A stretch of DNA of 64,000 bases, taken from positions 39,247,879-39,311,878 of the forward strand of contig CM072519.1 of the NCBI GenBank assembly GCA_036898135.1, in the 5' to 3' direction. The position numbers and the translations under genes are program-made. This DNA is from Oncomelania hupensis. Its lineage: Eukaryota > Mollusca > Gastropoda > Littorinimorpha > Pomatiopsidae. The stretch's first letter is position 1, and every line of letters starts with the position of its first letter. Shown here piece by piece: positions 24,031 to 35,647 of this stretch. A model generated the notes under the pieces. It had not been told where the DNA came from, ran no database searches, and saw only the letters and a list, made by a program, of their open reading frames with translations.

Positions 24031-25782
24031 TTGTGTCATTGTAACTCTCACAAGTATTACTTTATTAAATGATTATGAATCTATTACTAAGAGCTTGTAG
24101 CCTACTTGAAGGTTCACATTTAGATCAGCCCGGTAATGGTGCATATTCATGATATTGATTTTGCACCCTTGTGTACAGATCAAATTAAATTTATAACGTT
24201 CCTTGTGGTTTTGTTGTTGGTGTTTTTTAATTTAAAAAATTGATGGACGGCGTCGGTTTCTCAACAAATTGTTTGGTGCCTGCCAATCAAAAGAAGAAAA
24301 TATCAAGCCACAGCGAAAACTGGTACGAAAAGTTCAACTAAGCCAAATTACGGTAACAAAATAAGATCTCTACCTCCTCGTAAATTGAAACAACAACAAA
24401 ACGATCGAGCATTCCGAGGAACTTGCATGCTTTCCTGGATAAAATATACCTTCAATTATACAAAACTGCATGCAATATTCAAGAATATACATAAATATAA
24501 CTTACAGTGCTGAAGGTTTTTTCCAAAATGACTCCTCCGTGTCTACATTAAAGAAAGACCCGTCGTCAAACTTAGATCCATGCGTAACAGTCGCCATGTT
24601 TGTGCTTGAAGTAAGTATGTCGAAGATATGCTTGGCTTTGCTTGCCAAGCCTCTTGTTTTGCTTGCCGCAAGCGGGCGCTAAGAAACGCGCTTGCCTTGT
24701 TTTTCTTGTCTCAACTTGATTTGCTTGGCTAACGGAAAACGATGCTTAACGTCCTATTGCATGAGCGTTAAGGACGATCACCACGTCGCCACCCTGACAA
24801 CAATGACCATCATCATCATATCAAAAATGAGATCCAACGGATCTTTAAACGCAGCTCAGCTTATATGCTGCGAGAGCAGACCACAACAAGAGCGCTGGTC
24901 ACTAATGTCGCAGAATGAGGTGATAGATTCGAGGATGGGAAATCACTGAGGTCTAAGAACCGATATACACATACGTTGTAATGAAACTTTGGAACGTTAG
25001 AATGAAAATAATAGCAAGGGTGGTCAGCTCCGCTGAGAATGTCTGCTTGAATTTAGAACGCCCGCGGTATTATATCCAGCCAAACAATATGCGGGACTTC
25101 ATTGAAGAGTCTGACCATTACCGCCCATTACTTTGTGGACTGTCGATGAAACATGTTGCTCGGCTCTTAGGTTCGGGTAGAAAGGGTCGATTATCTGCCC
25201 CTTTAGTCTTGGCGATAAGGTGGTGTTGGTTAACCTATAGCTTTGGAGCTAAAGACGTGTTCGAGCCTGAACTAACAAAGCCACTTAGATCGAGGTACTA
25301 AGAATTACGAACAATATTTCGTACCAGATCTATATCTATCATAGCTAGTGATAGTCATCCTAAGCACATTAGTTTTAATATAAAAAACAGCTTTATCGAT
25401 CTCTGGCAATCAGGCCCCAAGGACTATGACAGCTGCTGACAATGTTAGTTGTTTCCTTTATATGTATTTCATAGTACATATAATTATGTAGCCGAGCGGA
25501 GGTATTTGATTCCCGTCTCTCGGCCACCACCTTGAGAACACGGCCCAACCCGAACTGTTATTTTCATTTTATCCCTAAAAAAAACACATAAAAATATTTG
25601 CCCTGCAAGGCGATGAAGCGTGGTTGGTAGTAAACCGGGTTGCCGGCTACTAGTGCCACGACACTTCGCTGCAAAGTCGCTGCCACCGACTTGCATAAAA
25701 TGCCTGCCGACAATGTAGTCCCGCTCACCACCAAAAGCAGAAGGCGAATGGTCAGCCGGGGAGAACAAATGTCGTGTCGCCT
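24031..25782. other. Intergenic sequence, no gene recognised
   Basis: A GCTTGCC-rich patch lies at about 24630-24725. An open frame of about 106 codons at 24981-25301 and two overlapping frames near 25484-25884 show no family features and are not called as genes. Confidence 0.35.
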
Positions 25783-25905
25783 TGTCCTGCATAACCCAAT
25801 TTCATCCCCAAAGGATTCTGCACAGCAGGAACCACCCAAGGCTAGTCTAACCAAGAAATTCAAGGTAGACAACTTCTCTCCCAAACCTCAACCAGTCGCC
25901 TCCCT
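25783..25905 (+). repeat. Family C short dispersed repeat, copy 1
   Basis: TGTCCTGCATAACCCAA through CAAAGGATT, TGCACAGCAGGA, CCACCCAAGGCTAG, CTAACCAA, to CTCTCCCAA and ACCAGTCGC recurs at 49606-49724 with point differences. It is noncoding as far as can be seen; the frame differs between copies. Confidence 0.75.
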
Positions 25906-26273
25906 TTCCGCTGCATATATAACAACAAAAGAAAGCTACAGTATGTAATAGTTATCGTCATAGATCAAAATGTTAACATTTTCAGTTGTTTCTTTTTCTA
26001 CTTCATCTTCTGTTCTAAAATATTAATTGTGTGAGGGGATTACAAACGATGCCTACGATATTTTTAAAAATTGTTTCCTATCAAATTTTTTTAGAAAATC
26101 CTTAACATGTAAAAAAAAATTTCCAGTTCATAAATGATTTGGCGCCGGATACAACTTGTTATCGCTTAACAGTATCGCTTTGTTTGTTTATTTTTTCTTT
26201 CACTTCTGCATTTTGTTGTTTTTGTGTTCCCTTGTGTTGGTTTCTAATTGTCTTGGTCTTGTTTAGCTATGTC

Positions 26274-26275
<2 letters not shown>
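25906..26275. other. Intergenic sequence, no gene recognised
   Basis: AT-rich, nothing assignable. Confidence 0.3.

Positions 26276-26354
<79 letters not shown>
26276..26354. repeat. (TCTG)n-(CT)n compound microsatellite
   Basis: TCTG units followed by CT units. Confidence 0.95.
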
Positions 26355-26358
<4 letters not shown>

Positions 26359-26559
26359 TTTCGCCTCTCCCCTCCCCACCCTCTTTTGATGAATGTTTCT
26401 CGCAGTCTGAAAGGCGCGTTTGCCTATCCCACTCATGCTCACAGTTCGATCTCTTCGTATCGACCACTGCATGCCTCACTGACTTCTTTGAATTTTTGGA
26501 ACGTTGTGCGTTTGTTTAATAATACATGGTTTTGTCCATCTATACAGCGAGAACCTTAT

Positions 26560-26660
26560 ATAATACGCTCAAGGGGGCTTTTTAACCATAAAAGGGGGGA
26601 ATGGGGTGGGGTACATACATAAAACAATCCTGAATGGCAACACAAAAACACTTTTCATAT
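26560..26660 (-). mobile_element. Probable LINE 3' UTR fragment
   Basis: GGGGGCTTTTTAACCATAAA, a G-rich ATGGGGTGGGGTAC stretch and AAAACAATCCTGAATGGCA resemble, in order, the 45630-45710 segment (GGGGGCATTTTAGCC, GGGGGGATGGGG, AAACAATGAACGGCAC). That segment is read as the 3' region of a LINE on the minus strand. Confidence 0.5.
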
Positions 26661-26887
26661 CGCGCGCAAATTCAGAACCCTGCTTCGTTGCAAAAAAGCT
26701 AGTCACGGATAATAGTAACGCACCGCAAATAATAGTCACCAAAGCAAGTATAAGTCTGTGTAATGTTATGGCGACAACAAAACACATGGCCCTTGGCACC
26801 CACCTACATCATAGCCGACATAGTATAAACTCTGCGTATGTGCATGTACATGGTGAAACCTACTAAACTCAAATGGGGTCAGACTGG

Positions 26888-26992
26888 TGTTTCTCCAGGT
26901 CTATGTTCCTCAAGGTTTATGTTTCCACAGGTCTGTATTTCCCTAGACCTATGTGCTTCCAGGTCTATGTTCCGCAGGTCCGTCTCTCAGTT
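26888..26992 (+). repeat. Minisatellite with CAGGTCTATGTTCC-type units
   Basis: Six degenerate units of 17-20 bp: AGGTCTATGTTCCTC, AGGTTTATGTTTCCAC, AGGTCTGTATTTCCCT, AGACCTATGTGCTTCC, AGGTCTATGTTCCGC and AGGTCCG. The same motif recurs inverted at 27160-27330. Confidence 0.75.
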
Positions 26993-27159
26993 TTTATATC
27001 GTTCCTTGTTCTTTACTGTGCTGTGTACAGTACATAATGGTAGTGCGAGAGAAAGAAATGGAAATAAAATGATAGTTGTGCTATTGTGGGCATGCCACAC
27101 CCAAATCCTGTAATTGTTTTATGTGCTTAATAAATATTCTTACGTCTTACGTCTCATGT

Positions 27160-27330
27160 CAGGTGGGACATAGACATAGGGAACGAAGGCCTGTGGGACA
27201 GAACTGAGAGTGGGGAGTGAGATGGGGGAAAAGGAACAAAGACCTGGGGGGTAGGGGGAGGAGGATATAGATCTGCAAAGGGAACATAGACCTGAAGGAA
27301 TGAATGTAGACCTGGAGGAACATCGAACAG
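27160..27330 (-). repeat. Minisatellite, inverted relative to 26888-26992
   Basis: GGGAACATAGACCTG, GGAACAAAGACCTG, GGAATGAATGTAGACCTG and related units are reverse complements of the upstream motif. With the 26888 block they form a degenerate large inverted repeat with a ~170-bp spacer. Confidence 0.72.
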
Positions 27331-27578
27331 GTTGAATATTGACATGCTCGCATTGAGATTTGTGTTGAGCTGTATGTTTCAAGATGTCATATTTACTAAG
27401 TATGTCTTGTTTAATCGACAATGTCATTTATTTATACTAGTGATTATCTTTCATAATGTCAGTTTACGAGGGTCTGCCTGATTCTGCTGAATGTGTCGTT
27501 TTTCACCAGAGTCATGTTGAGGAATAAAGACTTCTTATCAGACCCATGGCCGAAACTGGTGTAATAGAAGGCAGAGGA

Positions 27579-27678
27579 GTGCCTGGTAGCTCAGTGGAGA
27601 GTCAGCTGGTTTCCTGTGGCAAAGGTCGGGGGTCGAACCCCGCGCGGGACAAACTTACGTGACTTGGGTACGAGACCT
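27579..27678 (+). mobile_element. SINE family 1, head half (split by a LINE insertion)
   Basis: GTGCCTGGTAGCTCAGTGGA carries the A box (TAGCTCAGTGG) and GGGGGTCGAACCCCG the B box. ACTTGGGTACGAGACCTT follows as in the other copies. The SINE then stops and an RTE-like sequence begins; the rest of the SINE resumes at 28519. Confidence 0.85.
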
Positions 27679-27682
27679 TCCA

Positions 27683-28517
27683 GGACCTATCCAATCCCGT
27701 AACTCGAAAGTCGTTGGGGCACCAGATCTTTCTCTGTTTCTCAGCAGTCCTCATGGCTTTGTCAAGCCAGTCCATTCTCGAATGTTTTCTTCCCACCTCT
27801 GTTGCTGTCCCCCTCTTCTTCTGCCTCCTTGCACCGGGCCTTGCAGTATGGTCTTTTTAAGGCCTGGTGCTCTGGTAATGTGGCAATACCATCGGAGTTT
27901 CCGTTTCTTCACCACTGCGAGCAAGTCATCGTTTGGTCCAATGGTGATGTGCTGGGTATAGGGAATGCCCAGAAATCTTCTGTAGCACCTCATCTCCATG
28001 CTTTGTATTCTTCGTTGTATATCTGCTGTGAGGGTCCATGTTTAGCAAGAGTATAGAAAGATGGAGATGGGAAGTGAGCGCAGCAACCTTACCTTGGAGT
28101 TTAGATTGATGGTCCTGTCTTTCCAAATGGGCTTCAGTCTTCTTCAATATTTGAAGCTGTGCACTGTGTTGAGGGATTGACCTTGGACCTTGATGTCCGT
28201 GTTGATGCCATTAGTGTTTTTGGTCATCATTTTGGTCTTCTCTGCGGTTATTTCCATTCCAAAGGCTCTGGATATGATGTCAAGCCTCTATACCAGTTGT
28301 TTAAGTTCTTCATCCTCTCCAGCCAGTCCATCAATGCCATCCGCAAAACGGAGGTTGGCAATTGCTCTATCTCCTATGCCGACTGTACCTTCATGATCTT
28401 CAAGGGCATCTGACATGATGCGCTCGAGAAAGCTGTTGAAGGGTGTTGGAGAGAGTAGGTATCCTTGACGCACGCCGATGGTTGTTCTGAACCAGTTCTC
28501 GATGGCGATGTCCTGGA
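27683..28517 (-). mobile_element. RTE-like LINE 3' fragment inserted in a SINE
   Basis: Minus-strand relative of the 7219-9455 elements. Read on the minus strand it contains FRTTIGVRQGYLLSPTPFNS (motif B), NLRFADG in place of RFADD, later ...EMRCYRRFLGIPYTQHI, ending with GGGGCACC/ACTTTCGAGTTACGGGATTG and a short CCTATCC (= GGATAGG) tail at 27685. Several frameshifts and the FADD to FADG change make it inactive. It lies between the two halves of a family 1 SINE. Confidence 0.87.
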
Positions 28518-28518
28518 A

Positions 28519-28712
28519 ACTTTTCAGGTCACCGAGGGTATTCTCCGGGTACTCCGGTTTCTTCCCTCCTTTCAATAATGAATGCGGTCAATCTAAAAAT
28601 TTTGAAAAATAAAACACTGATGTTTAAACCCACTTCTGTAATAGCGATCTCTTAAGATCGCCGCGCTTTGAGTTTGATGGATGAAAAAGCGCCCTATTTA
28701 TATATAAACCCT
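28519..28712 (+). mobile_element. SINE family 1, body half (split by a LINE insertion)
   Basis: CTTTTCAGGTCACCGAGGG, TCTCCGGGTACTCCGGTTTC, and the 3' block GCGATCTCTTAAGATCGCCG with CTTTGAGTTTGATGGATGAA complete the head at 27579-27678. The end reads GCGCCCTATTTATATATAAA. Confidence 0.85.
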
Positions 28713-30016
28713 CTTAAGAGATCGCTTATAGGTTTCACAAAAACATAGTTTATTTCTTTTACGTTAAAGCGCACAAAGAACAGTCATAGGGCAAGCATTC
28801 AATGTTAAATATGCAGGCAAAGCGTTAAAAAAAAAAATTAGATGTAAAAAAATCAATAAAATTCTATTGGAAATAGAGAGAGAAAGAAAGTAAAAAAGAG
28901 AGACAGACAGAGAAAAATCTATTGAATAGCTTGTGGGTTGAGGTGGACGGCGTTGTTGTAATTCATATATCTGGGAATACTTTGGAATAATCCGGACCGA
29001 ATCAGAACAAGCCAAATGTTTTCCCTGTCGGTCGGTTGATCATTTCAATTTCACGTTTTTATTCAAAACACATTTGTTGCCGTATTTCAAGAATAACTTA
29101 AACCGAATGTGATTACTACTTTTATTAGGTAGATAGTGGACCATCATTAATGTTTTCATTTTGCATTTTTATGATAAAGACGATTCACCACACAGCCAAG
29201 AATAAAAAAAAAATACGCACTTTTAAAAAAGCGTATTTTTTTGGCTACGTGTGACAACCCATCTTTGAATGGCTTGCAGTCTTGTTTTACCTTCTGTTTT
29301 CATTTCTTTGAGAGAACAAAGCCTTTTACCGAGGGCACATTAAGTTCTCCATCTATAAAAGAATTGTTTCTATTACTGGGTTTGCTGCAGCAGTATAAAC
29401 AAGAATCGTGGCAGAATCAATAGAAATCGGAAAGCAGGAACATCAATAACATGTCAGCGTCCCCTTTAAAAGACGAACTGAGCTTCCTACCCGCCATTTA
29501 GCAATATAAATAGCCCTGTGATAGTATCAGTGACGTAGAGCCAGACCACAGGCGCTGGAGACTTGGGGAAAATATAGAGAAGAGTCATGACCCACTTCCC
29601 TTTCTTTAATAATAAAACGATAGTTAAATATGCTTTGTTGCCTACTTCTTAACATGCCGCAGCCATCCTATTTTATGGACACTTACAACTGTAATGTTTC
29701 CCCTGTTACCTGTTGACAATCAGTACGGGACTTGTTCATCTAAACAGATAATGAAACTCATCACCTAGTTCGTCCAAATCACACAAAGTACATAATCTAT
29801 CTTCTCTCTGGACTCAAATATCTTTGTGATTCAATAGGTAGTTTGTGTGAGCTGAGCCTAAATTTCAATAAGTTTTTTCTCAATAAAGGTGACAAGTAAA
29901 CTAAATAGTCCTCGAAACAGAAGGTATTCTTAAAAATTCTCTACGTAATACAAGTATTACGATCGAATACATCCTGATGCCAAAAGGGAGGACGTCTGCT
30001 TGTTTTCTACTTATAG
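28713..30016. other. Intergenic sequence, no gene recognised
   Basis: AT-rich. A short inverted repeat around AAAAAATACGCAC and GCGTATTTTTTTGG lies near 29208-29245. No gene. Confidence 0.35.
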
Positions 30017-30021
30017 GTCTC

Positions 30022-30060
<39 letters not shown>

Positions 30061-30237
30061 TCTTCTTCTTCTTCTTCTTCTTCTTCTTCTTCTTCTTCTT
30101 CTTCTTCTTCTTCTTCTTCTTCTTCTTCTTCTTCTTCTTCTTCTTCTTCTTCTTCTTCTTTGTTTTTGGTGTTGTAATTGTTGGTGTTGGTGTTGGGGTG
30201 TGTGCCTGTGCCCGCGCTTTCTTATGTGTGTGTGTGT

Positions 30238-30279
<42 letters not shown>

Positions 30280-30325
30280 TGCAAGTGTGTGGGTGGGTGC
30301 GCGTGTGTGTGTGTGTGTGTGTGTG
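30017..30325. repeat. Compound microsatellite (CTGT)n-(TTC)n-(GT)n
   Basis: CTGT units (30017-30059), about 34 TTC/CTT units (30060-30161), a short TTGGTG spacer, then GT runs (about 30222-30275 and 30303-30325). Confidence 0.96.
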
Positions 30326-30727
30326 AGTTGCCTATTTCCTCCGTATTCTTTTCCCTAACATTGAACACCCTCTTCCCCAACCCTAAACATGTCCTATTCC
30401 AAAAACGAAGTGGAAGTTTGCTATGCTATTTAGTTTTTGTTCAGTGTAGTCAAAAAGCTCTTTGCTCTTTGGTGTAGTACTAGTGGAGTTTAATATCAGT
30501 AATGTTAGTGCATTATGGGAACGAGTTTGCTTTGGGACATGTTGGCTACTTTGACAATATATACAAATATTTTCATGACGTCATTTGTTGCATTTGAACG
30601 TGTAAGATATTTGCGCTTGTTTATAGACCTACTAGTGGTTTTTGTACCCTGGCAAGCCAGGGTACACATGATGCTGTTTAAAATGTAGACAGAGAGAACT
30701 TTTGTCTGCGAGTTTCATTTGGACGAT
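30326..30727. other. Intergenic sequence, no gene recognised
   Basis: Nothing assignable. Confidence 0.3.
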
Positions 30728-31056
30728 GATACCTCCCCATATCCCCCTTGATACCTCACCATACCCCCCCCCCCCAGATATCTCCCCATCCCCCCCATGA
30801 TGCCTCATCATACCCCCTTGATACCTCCCCGAACCCACTTGATACCTCCTCATACCCCCTTGATACCTTCCATACCCCCTTGGTTCCTACCTGTACCCTC
30901 CTTGATACTTCCCCGTTGATCGTTTCGCAGGTATGGATGAAAGGAATCGACCATCACCATACCCCTTATATATACCCGCATCCCCGTTATGCCTACCCAT
31001 GCCCCTTTAAACCTACCCGTAGCCCACTTTTACCTACACGTACCACCCCATCCCGA
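30728..31056 (+). repeat. C-rich minisatellite, unit about 20 bp (CCCCCTTGATACCTCCCCAT type)
   Basis: About nine degenerate CCTTGATACCTCCCCATACC units run from 30728 to 30915. After a 30-bp break comes a related series of CCTACCCGT-type units to about 31056. It leads directly into TAA microsatellites. Confidence 0.82.
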
Positions 31057-31059
31057 TCC

Positions 31060-31077
31060 TTGGTAGTAGTAATAATA

Positions 31078-31170
<93 letters not shown>

Positions 31171-31289
31171 TTGAATATAGAATAATACAAATAGAAATCA
31201 TAAAAAACACCAAGGTTTTAAAAGAAAATTTGATATAAGATATTATAATTGTTATTATAATAATAATAATTATTATTATTAGTTTATAA

Positions 31290-31359
<70 letters not shown>

Positions 31360-31604
31360 ATATAGAATAATACAAATAGAAATCATAAAAAACACCAAGG
31401 TTTTAAAAGAAAATTTGATATAAGATATTATAATTGTTATTATAATAATAATAATTATTATTATTAGTTTATAAGTAATAATAATAATAACAATAATAAT
31501 AATAATAATAAATAATAATAATAAATAATAATAATAATAATATTGAATATAGAATAATACAAATAGAAATCATAAAAAACACCAAGGTTTTAAAAGAAAA
31601 TTTG

Positions 31605-31683
<79 letters not shown>

Positions 31684-31685
31684 TT
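31060..31685. repeat. Higher-order tandem repeat of AT-rich unit (~187 bp) and (TAA)n
   Basis: A TAA run (31066-31170) is followed by a unit containing GAATATAGAATAATACAAAT, CATAAAAAACACCAAGG and GATATAAGATATTATAATTG, then AATAAT/ATTATT and GTTTATAAG. The unit begins again at about 31358 and in part at about 31544, ending in a long TAA run to 31683. Period is about 187 bp. Confidence 0.9.
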
Positions 31686-31774
31686 AAAGGTAAAAAGTCT
31701 AAATTTAAAAAAAAATATCCATATTGTAGTGTAAAAAAAAAAAAAAAAAAAAAAAACTTAAAAAAAAATATGGC
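31686..31774. repeat. poly-A tracts
   Basis: Three A-runs (the longest about 25 bases at 31733-31756) separate the tandem repeat from the tRNA-like sequence. Confidence 0.8.
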
Positions 31775-31850
31775 CCGCGTGAGTATCGATCTTGTGTCGC
31801 CCGAAACCGTAGGCGGCACATTAACCCACTAAGCTATCAAAGCTTCGTTA
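31775..31850 (-). mobile_element. tRNA-like SINE head or tRNA pseudogene
   Basis: On the minus strand, TTTGATAGCTTAGTGGGTTA matches the A box pattern, and GATCGATACTCACG sits at the B box distance but departs from GGTTCGANNCC. A poly-T run (poly-A on + strand) follows. No clover-leaf with paired acceptor stem could be drawn by eye, so it is not called a tRNA gene. Confidence 0.5.
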
Positions 31851-32152
31851 AAAAAACATGAATTTTTTGGTCTATATGGGAAAACATGCTGAAACCTCAA
31901 TTTGATTTTTAATGGAAGCGCGCGGAATGAGGCTATTGCAGTTTGTGGACATTTTGTTTATTTATTTATCTCAGAAACGGTTAAACGTTCGGTAAAGAAA
32001 TGTCGGCTATAACGATTTCGTGGGTTTTGAGCACACAAAGGGCCGATTCACAGCACCCAGCACCTGCCCAGATCAGCGTCCATAGGAGACAAACTTTACA
32101 GTAGAGGCGAAGAAGGACTTCCGGCTAAGCAATTTATATATATAGATACCAA

Positions 32153-32197
<45 letters not shown>

Positions 32198-33915
32198 ACA
32201 CACACACCCACACACGCTCACACACAAATACACACACTTTTTTAATTAATGAAATTAAAAAAATTTAAGACCCAATTCCAAAAACAATATCCCGATGATG
32301 ACAATGTTGATAATTACAACATCAGCAGCAACAATAGCAGCAGTAGCAACAACAACAACATCATCAAAAACAACAACAAATTATATATCTAAATAACTAA
32401 ATAAATACATGAAATAACTAACAAACTAATAACTAACTAAATAAATAAATATTAATTGATTAATTAGCCAACCTTGTCTTTACTTTTTTTAAAATACATA
32501 ATTTCCCTCCTCTGTCTACAACATGAACAGTCTTGAAGTTGAAGTTACAAGATTTAATCGTTGACAACTAGAGTAGTTAGACACACTGATTATGTAAGCC
32601 TACTATACTGTAATCTGCAGCGCAGGTACTGCATGTACTCTTACAGCTCTGATCACGAAGCTATCAGGTAACTTGTCAAGTCGCACGTTTAATCTGACGG
32701 CGTTTGCAAGTAGAGAGTGTACAAATTGATCAACCGGAGTATCAGAGACTGTTAGGACGTAGGAGACAAGAAATTCACTACGTGTAAAACCACTGATTGT
32801 TACGCTGTCTCGCCTAACAAGATGGAATTGGAGTTCACGATAGTATCGTGGGCATATTCGTTACTAGATATAGGTGCTATCTTTGGGAGAGTTGGGGATA
32901 TAACCGTTGTGAAGGTTGATAAAATAGCAGGTATATCTGCGGCAGCTAAAGAAGTATGACACGAAAAAATTATTATTGTTGTTTTATTATTACAAGAGAG
33001 GGAAAGTTCGGTTTAAAAATCAAGTGACTTTCCGACAGAAACGAAAAAAAAAACCGCCCAGCAGAGGTTTTTTCCGGTAAGAAGAACATTTTTATGCGAA
33101 AAAAGCTTTCAAACGTGGGGGCTGGCAGGCAATAGAATTGAAAAGGAGCCCAACTTCCTTTTTAAAAAAGAATTCAAAAGCCGACAGTATTTTATTACAT
33201 CTAGGGTAGCAGTCTTAGAAGTAGTTGTTTCGACAACCCCAGTTAATTATGCCTTCTCAGTCCCTGACACTCAGCCTGCAACGAGACACGTAGCATGCAC
33301 TTAAGGAGCCTTTTAAGACTGCACGACAGTGTGCATGAGATAAGGCATAAATCTTTGCCAGTAGAGTGCATTGACGAGAGTAACATGTCATAAGTAAATA
33401 TTGATATAAAATCGCAGTGACGAACGGCGCAGCGAAGCCAGCAAATATTTAAAGAAAGATTGTTTTTAAATACAAAAACAAAAAAGGCTTATTTATATAT
33501 AGAAATAGAGAATGAAAGACAGGCAGATAGAATATTCTTCTTCGAGAAAGTCGTTGAAGGTCAATGATGACTAAAGAGGGGGGGGGGGGGGGGGGTAAAT
33601 ACCGCTACAAAAGAGAATAATTGTGTTGTAATTAGTCTTATAAAATGGCAAATATTGGGAGGCAGATGAGGAGAGAGAAGCATTCATCATCAATAATTTT
33701 AAAAAAATCAAGTCCCGCTTGATGATTGCTGTGTCGATCTCCTCTCCTTTGGTGCTTTACTTACATTCACCCTGAGTTAAACCGAATACCCATTTACAAT
33801 TAGGTGGTCTAGGGTAATTGTTGTGCGCTCGATCATTTTGTTTTGTTTGATTGTCAGTTCATACCTCTCCATGCAGTCTTAGTACTGCAGAAATTTAGTA
33901 AGTTGACGTGCTATG
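31851..33915. other. Intergenic sequence with CA repeat and poly-G run
   Basis: (CA)n at about 32156-32215, AAC/CAG-rich sequence at about 32310-32380, a poly-G run at 33578-33595. No gene recognised. Confidence 0.4.
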
Positions 33916-33968
33916 CTTAAGTCCTATCCTATCCAATCCCGTAAATCGAACGTCGTTGGGGCACCCTA
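33916..33968 (-). mobile_element. RTE-like LINE, extreme 3' end fragment
   Basis: TCCTATCCTATCCAATCCCG and GAACGTCGTTGGGGCACC are the reverse complement of the GGATA-tailed 3' end seen at 8270-8330, 9405-9455 and 42410-42461. Only about 50 bp remain, as expected of extreme 5' truncation. Confidence 0.8.
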
Positions 33969-34694
33969 TGCATAAGTACCCAGGTCTTACTGTCCAAGCA
34001 AGAAGCTGTTTGTTCTGTCAAGCTGGAGTCTCCGAGTTCTGCGACTGCATAACGTTGTTTAATATAATATAATCCTCGCTGCCACTAACTCGTCGCATTT
34101 TATTTTGAACTCGCTCATACAATGGACATTATTCGAAATCATCGAAGTAAAAACAGTCATTTTACAATTTGTTACTGTTACTGTCGTTTTCAAGATACCT
34201 TTAAACCTTGAAAGCGCAATCAAGAGGTAGGTCTTTTCTGGAGATCAATCTATTTTAGTCACTAATGTTACTTTCGCAAAGTCCTTTTCACCCAAAACAA
34301 GCACACTCATGATTTGTATACTAAGTCTTGTGGTACAGTTAATTAAGGATGAATAATGTAATCAAAGTTGCACTTTGGGTGGCGGCGCGGGCCCTGCCTG
34401 AACAAGACCATGCGTATTATGTATACGCTGTATATTGGATACGGTATATGGTGTGCTTAGAACGACTTGGCAAAGCCTTAGCCATTGCCAACTAATTAAT
34501 GAGCACAGTTAAGTGAACCTAATCGACAAGGTTGGCACATTGCAGTGCGTAGCGTCATTTCCGCCAACATTGTTTATGGACCTTGTTGTGGAAACGGTTT
34601 CTCTAATCGCTGGTTCAGGCCTTCCCGACAAACCTCTCTCCTTTCGCGGGACAAGACCGTCGCGCATAGTAAAATAGTGGTCGGTGATGTCAAG

Positions 34695-34695
<1 letters not shown>
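33969..34695. other. Intergenic sequence, no gene recognised
   Basis: Nothing assignable. Confidence 0.3.

Positions 34696-34781
<86 letters not shown>
34696..34781. repeat. (ATT)n microsatellite
   Basis: About 28 ATT units. Confidence 0.96.
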
Positions 34782-34782
<1 letters not shown>

Positions 34783-35085
34783 TTTCTTTGTCTTATTGCG
34801 AGGAAGAAGGTAATAAAACAAACAAACCTATTATTATAATGGGGTCTTACATGCAATAATATTATGCTTTCGTCAACTCTAGTTCCCTCATTGAAAATGA
34901 CGGTCTCGTCCTCTGAGAGCAGCGAATTTGTCTAATAACGTTATTGCTTATTTGCTACTAGGGGCTGGACAGTGGTTGAATGGGAAGCAGGTGGTAGTGG
35001 TATAGTGGGCTTTATTTTGTTACAAGAAATGTAGAGGAGGTGATGACGGGAGAGTCTGAGGAAAAGAACGTTATTTGCCGCGATT

Positions 35086-35362
35086 GGCCAGGTAGCGCAG
35101 TGGATAGGGTGATGGTTTCCTGTGCCGGAGGTCGCGAGTTCCAATCCTGCAGGGAACGAACTTACGTCATTTAGATACGAGACTTTTTAGGTCACCGCGG
35201 GTTTTCTCCGTGTACCCTGGTTACTTCACTTCCTTCAATGATAGTATTGGATGCAATAAATCTAAATTTTATCAACAATTTCTTCCGCCTTCTTTAATTG
35301 CGATCTCTTCAGATCGCCGCACTTTGAGTTCGATTGAAGAAAAAGCGTGGGATAGCATCCTG
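35086..35362 (+). mobile_element. SINE family 1, reference copy, upstream of the tubulin promoter
   Basis: Head: GGCCAGGTAGCGCAGTGGAT (A box TAGCGCAGTGG at about 35093) and GGTCGCGAGTTCCAATCC (B box region at about 35130-35147). Body: ACGAACTTACGTCATTTAG, ACGAGACTTTTTAGGTCACC, GCGGGTTTTCTCC, TTGGATGCAATAAATCTAAA. The 3' block is GCGATCTCTTCAGATCGCCG with TTGAGTTCGATTGAAGAAAA. The GATCTC-GATC motif forms a short hairpin. The element ends at a GAT microsatellite. Confidence 0.88.
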
Positions 35363-35364
35363 TA

Positions 35365-35383
35365 TGATGATGATGACGACGAC

Positions 35384-35424
<41 letters not shown>

Positions 35425-35449
35425 CGACGATGATGATGATGACGACGAC

Positions 35450-35480
<31 letters not shown>
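35365..35480. repeat. (GAT/GAC)n microsatellite at the SINE 3' end
   Basis: GAT units with GAC interruptions, 115 bp, about 170 bp upstream of the tubulin TATA box. Confidence 0.95.
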
Positions 35481-35647
35481 GACTATGGGCGATCATGTAT
35501 TAAAATAATGTAGCTTATCGCTGGAATGCCTTTGGCCGGAAAGTCTGCCACGCCTGAAGGTTTTAACTGAACTGCTACGTCAGTGGAAAGGACTCGTACC
35601 CGGTGTGCCCTCCCACCAACCAACCACTGATAGGCCATAGGTACCCC

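Noticed and set aside
24981..25301. Hypothetical 106-codon gene
   Set aside because: No domain, splice context or similarity; lengths of this order are common by chance on 128 kb of double-strand sequence.
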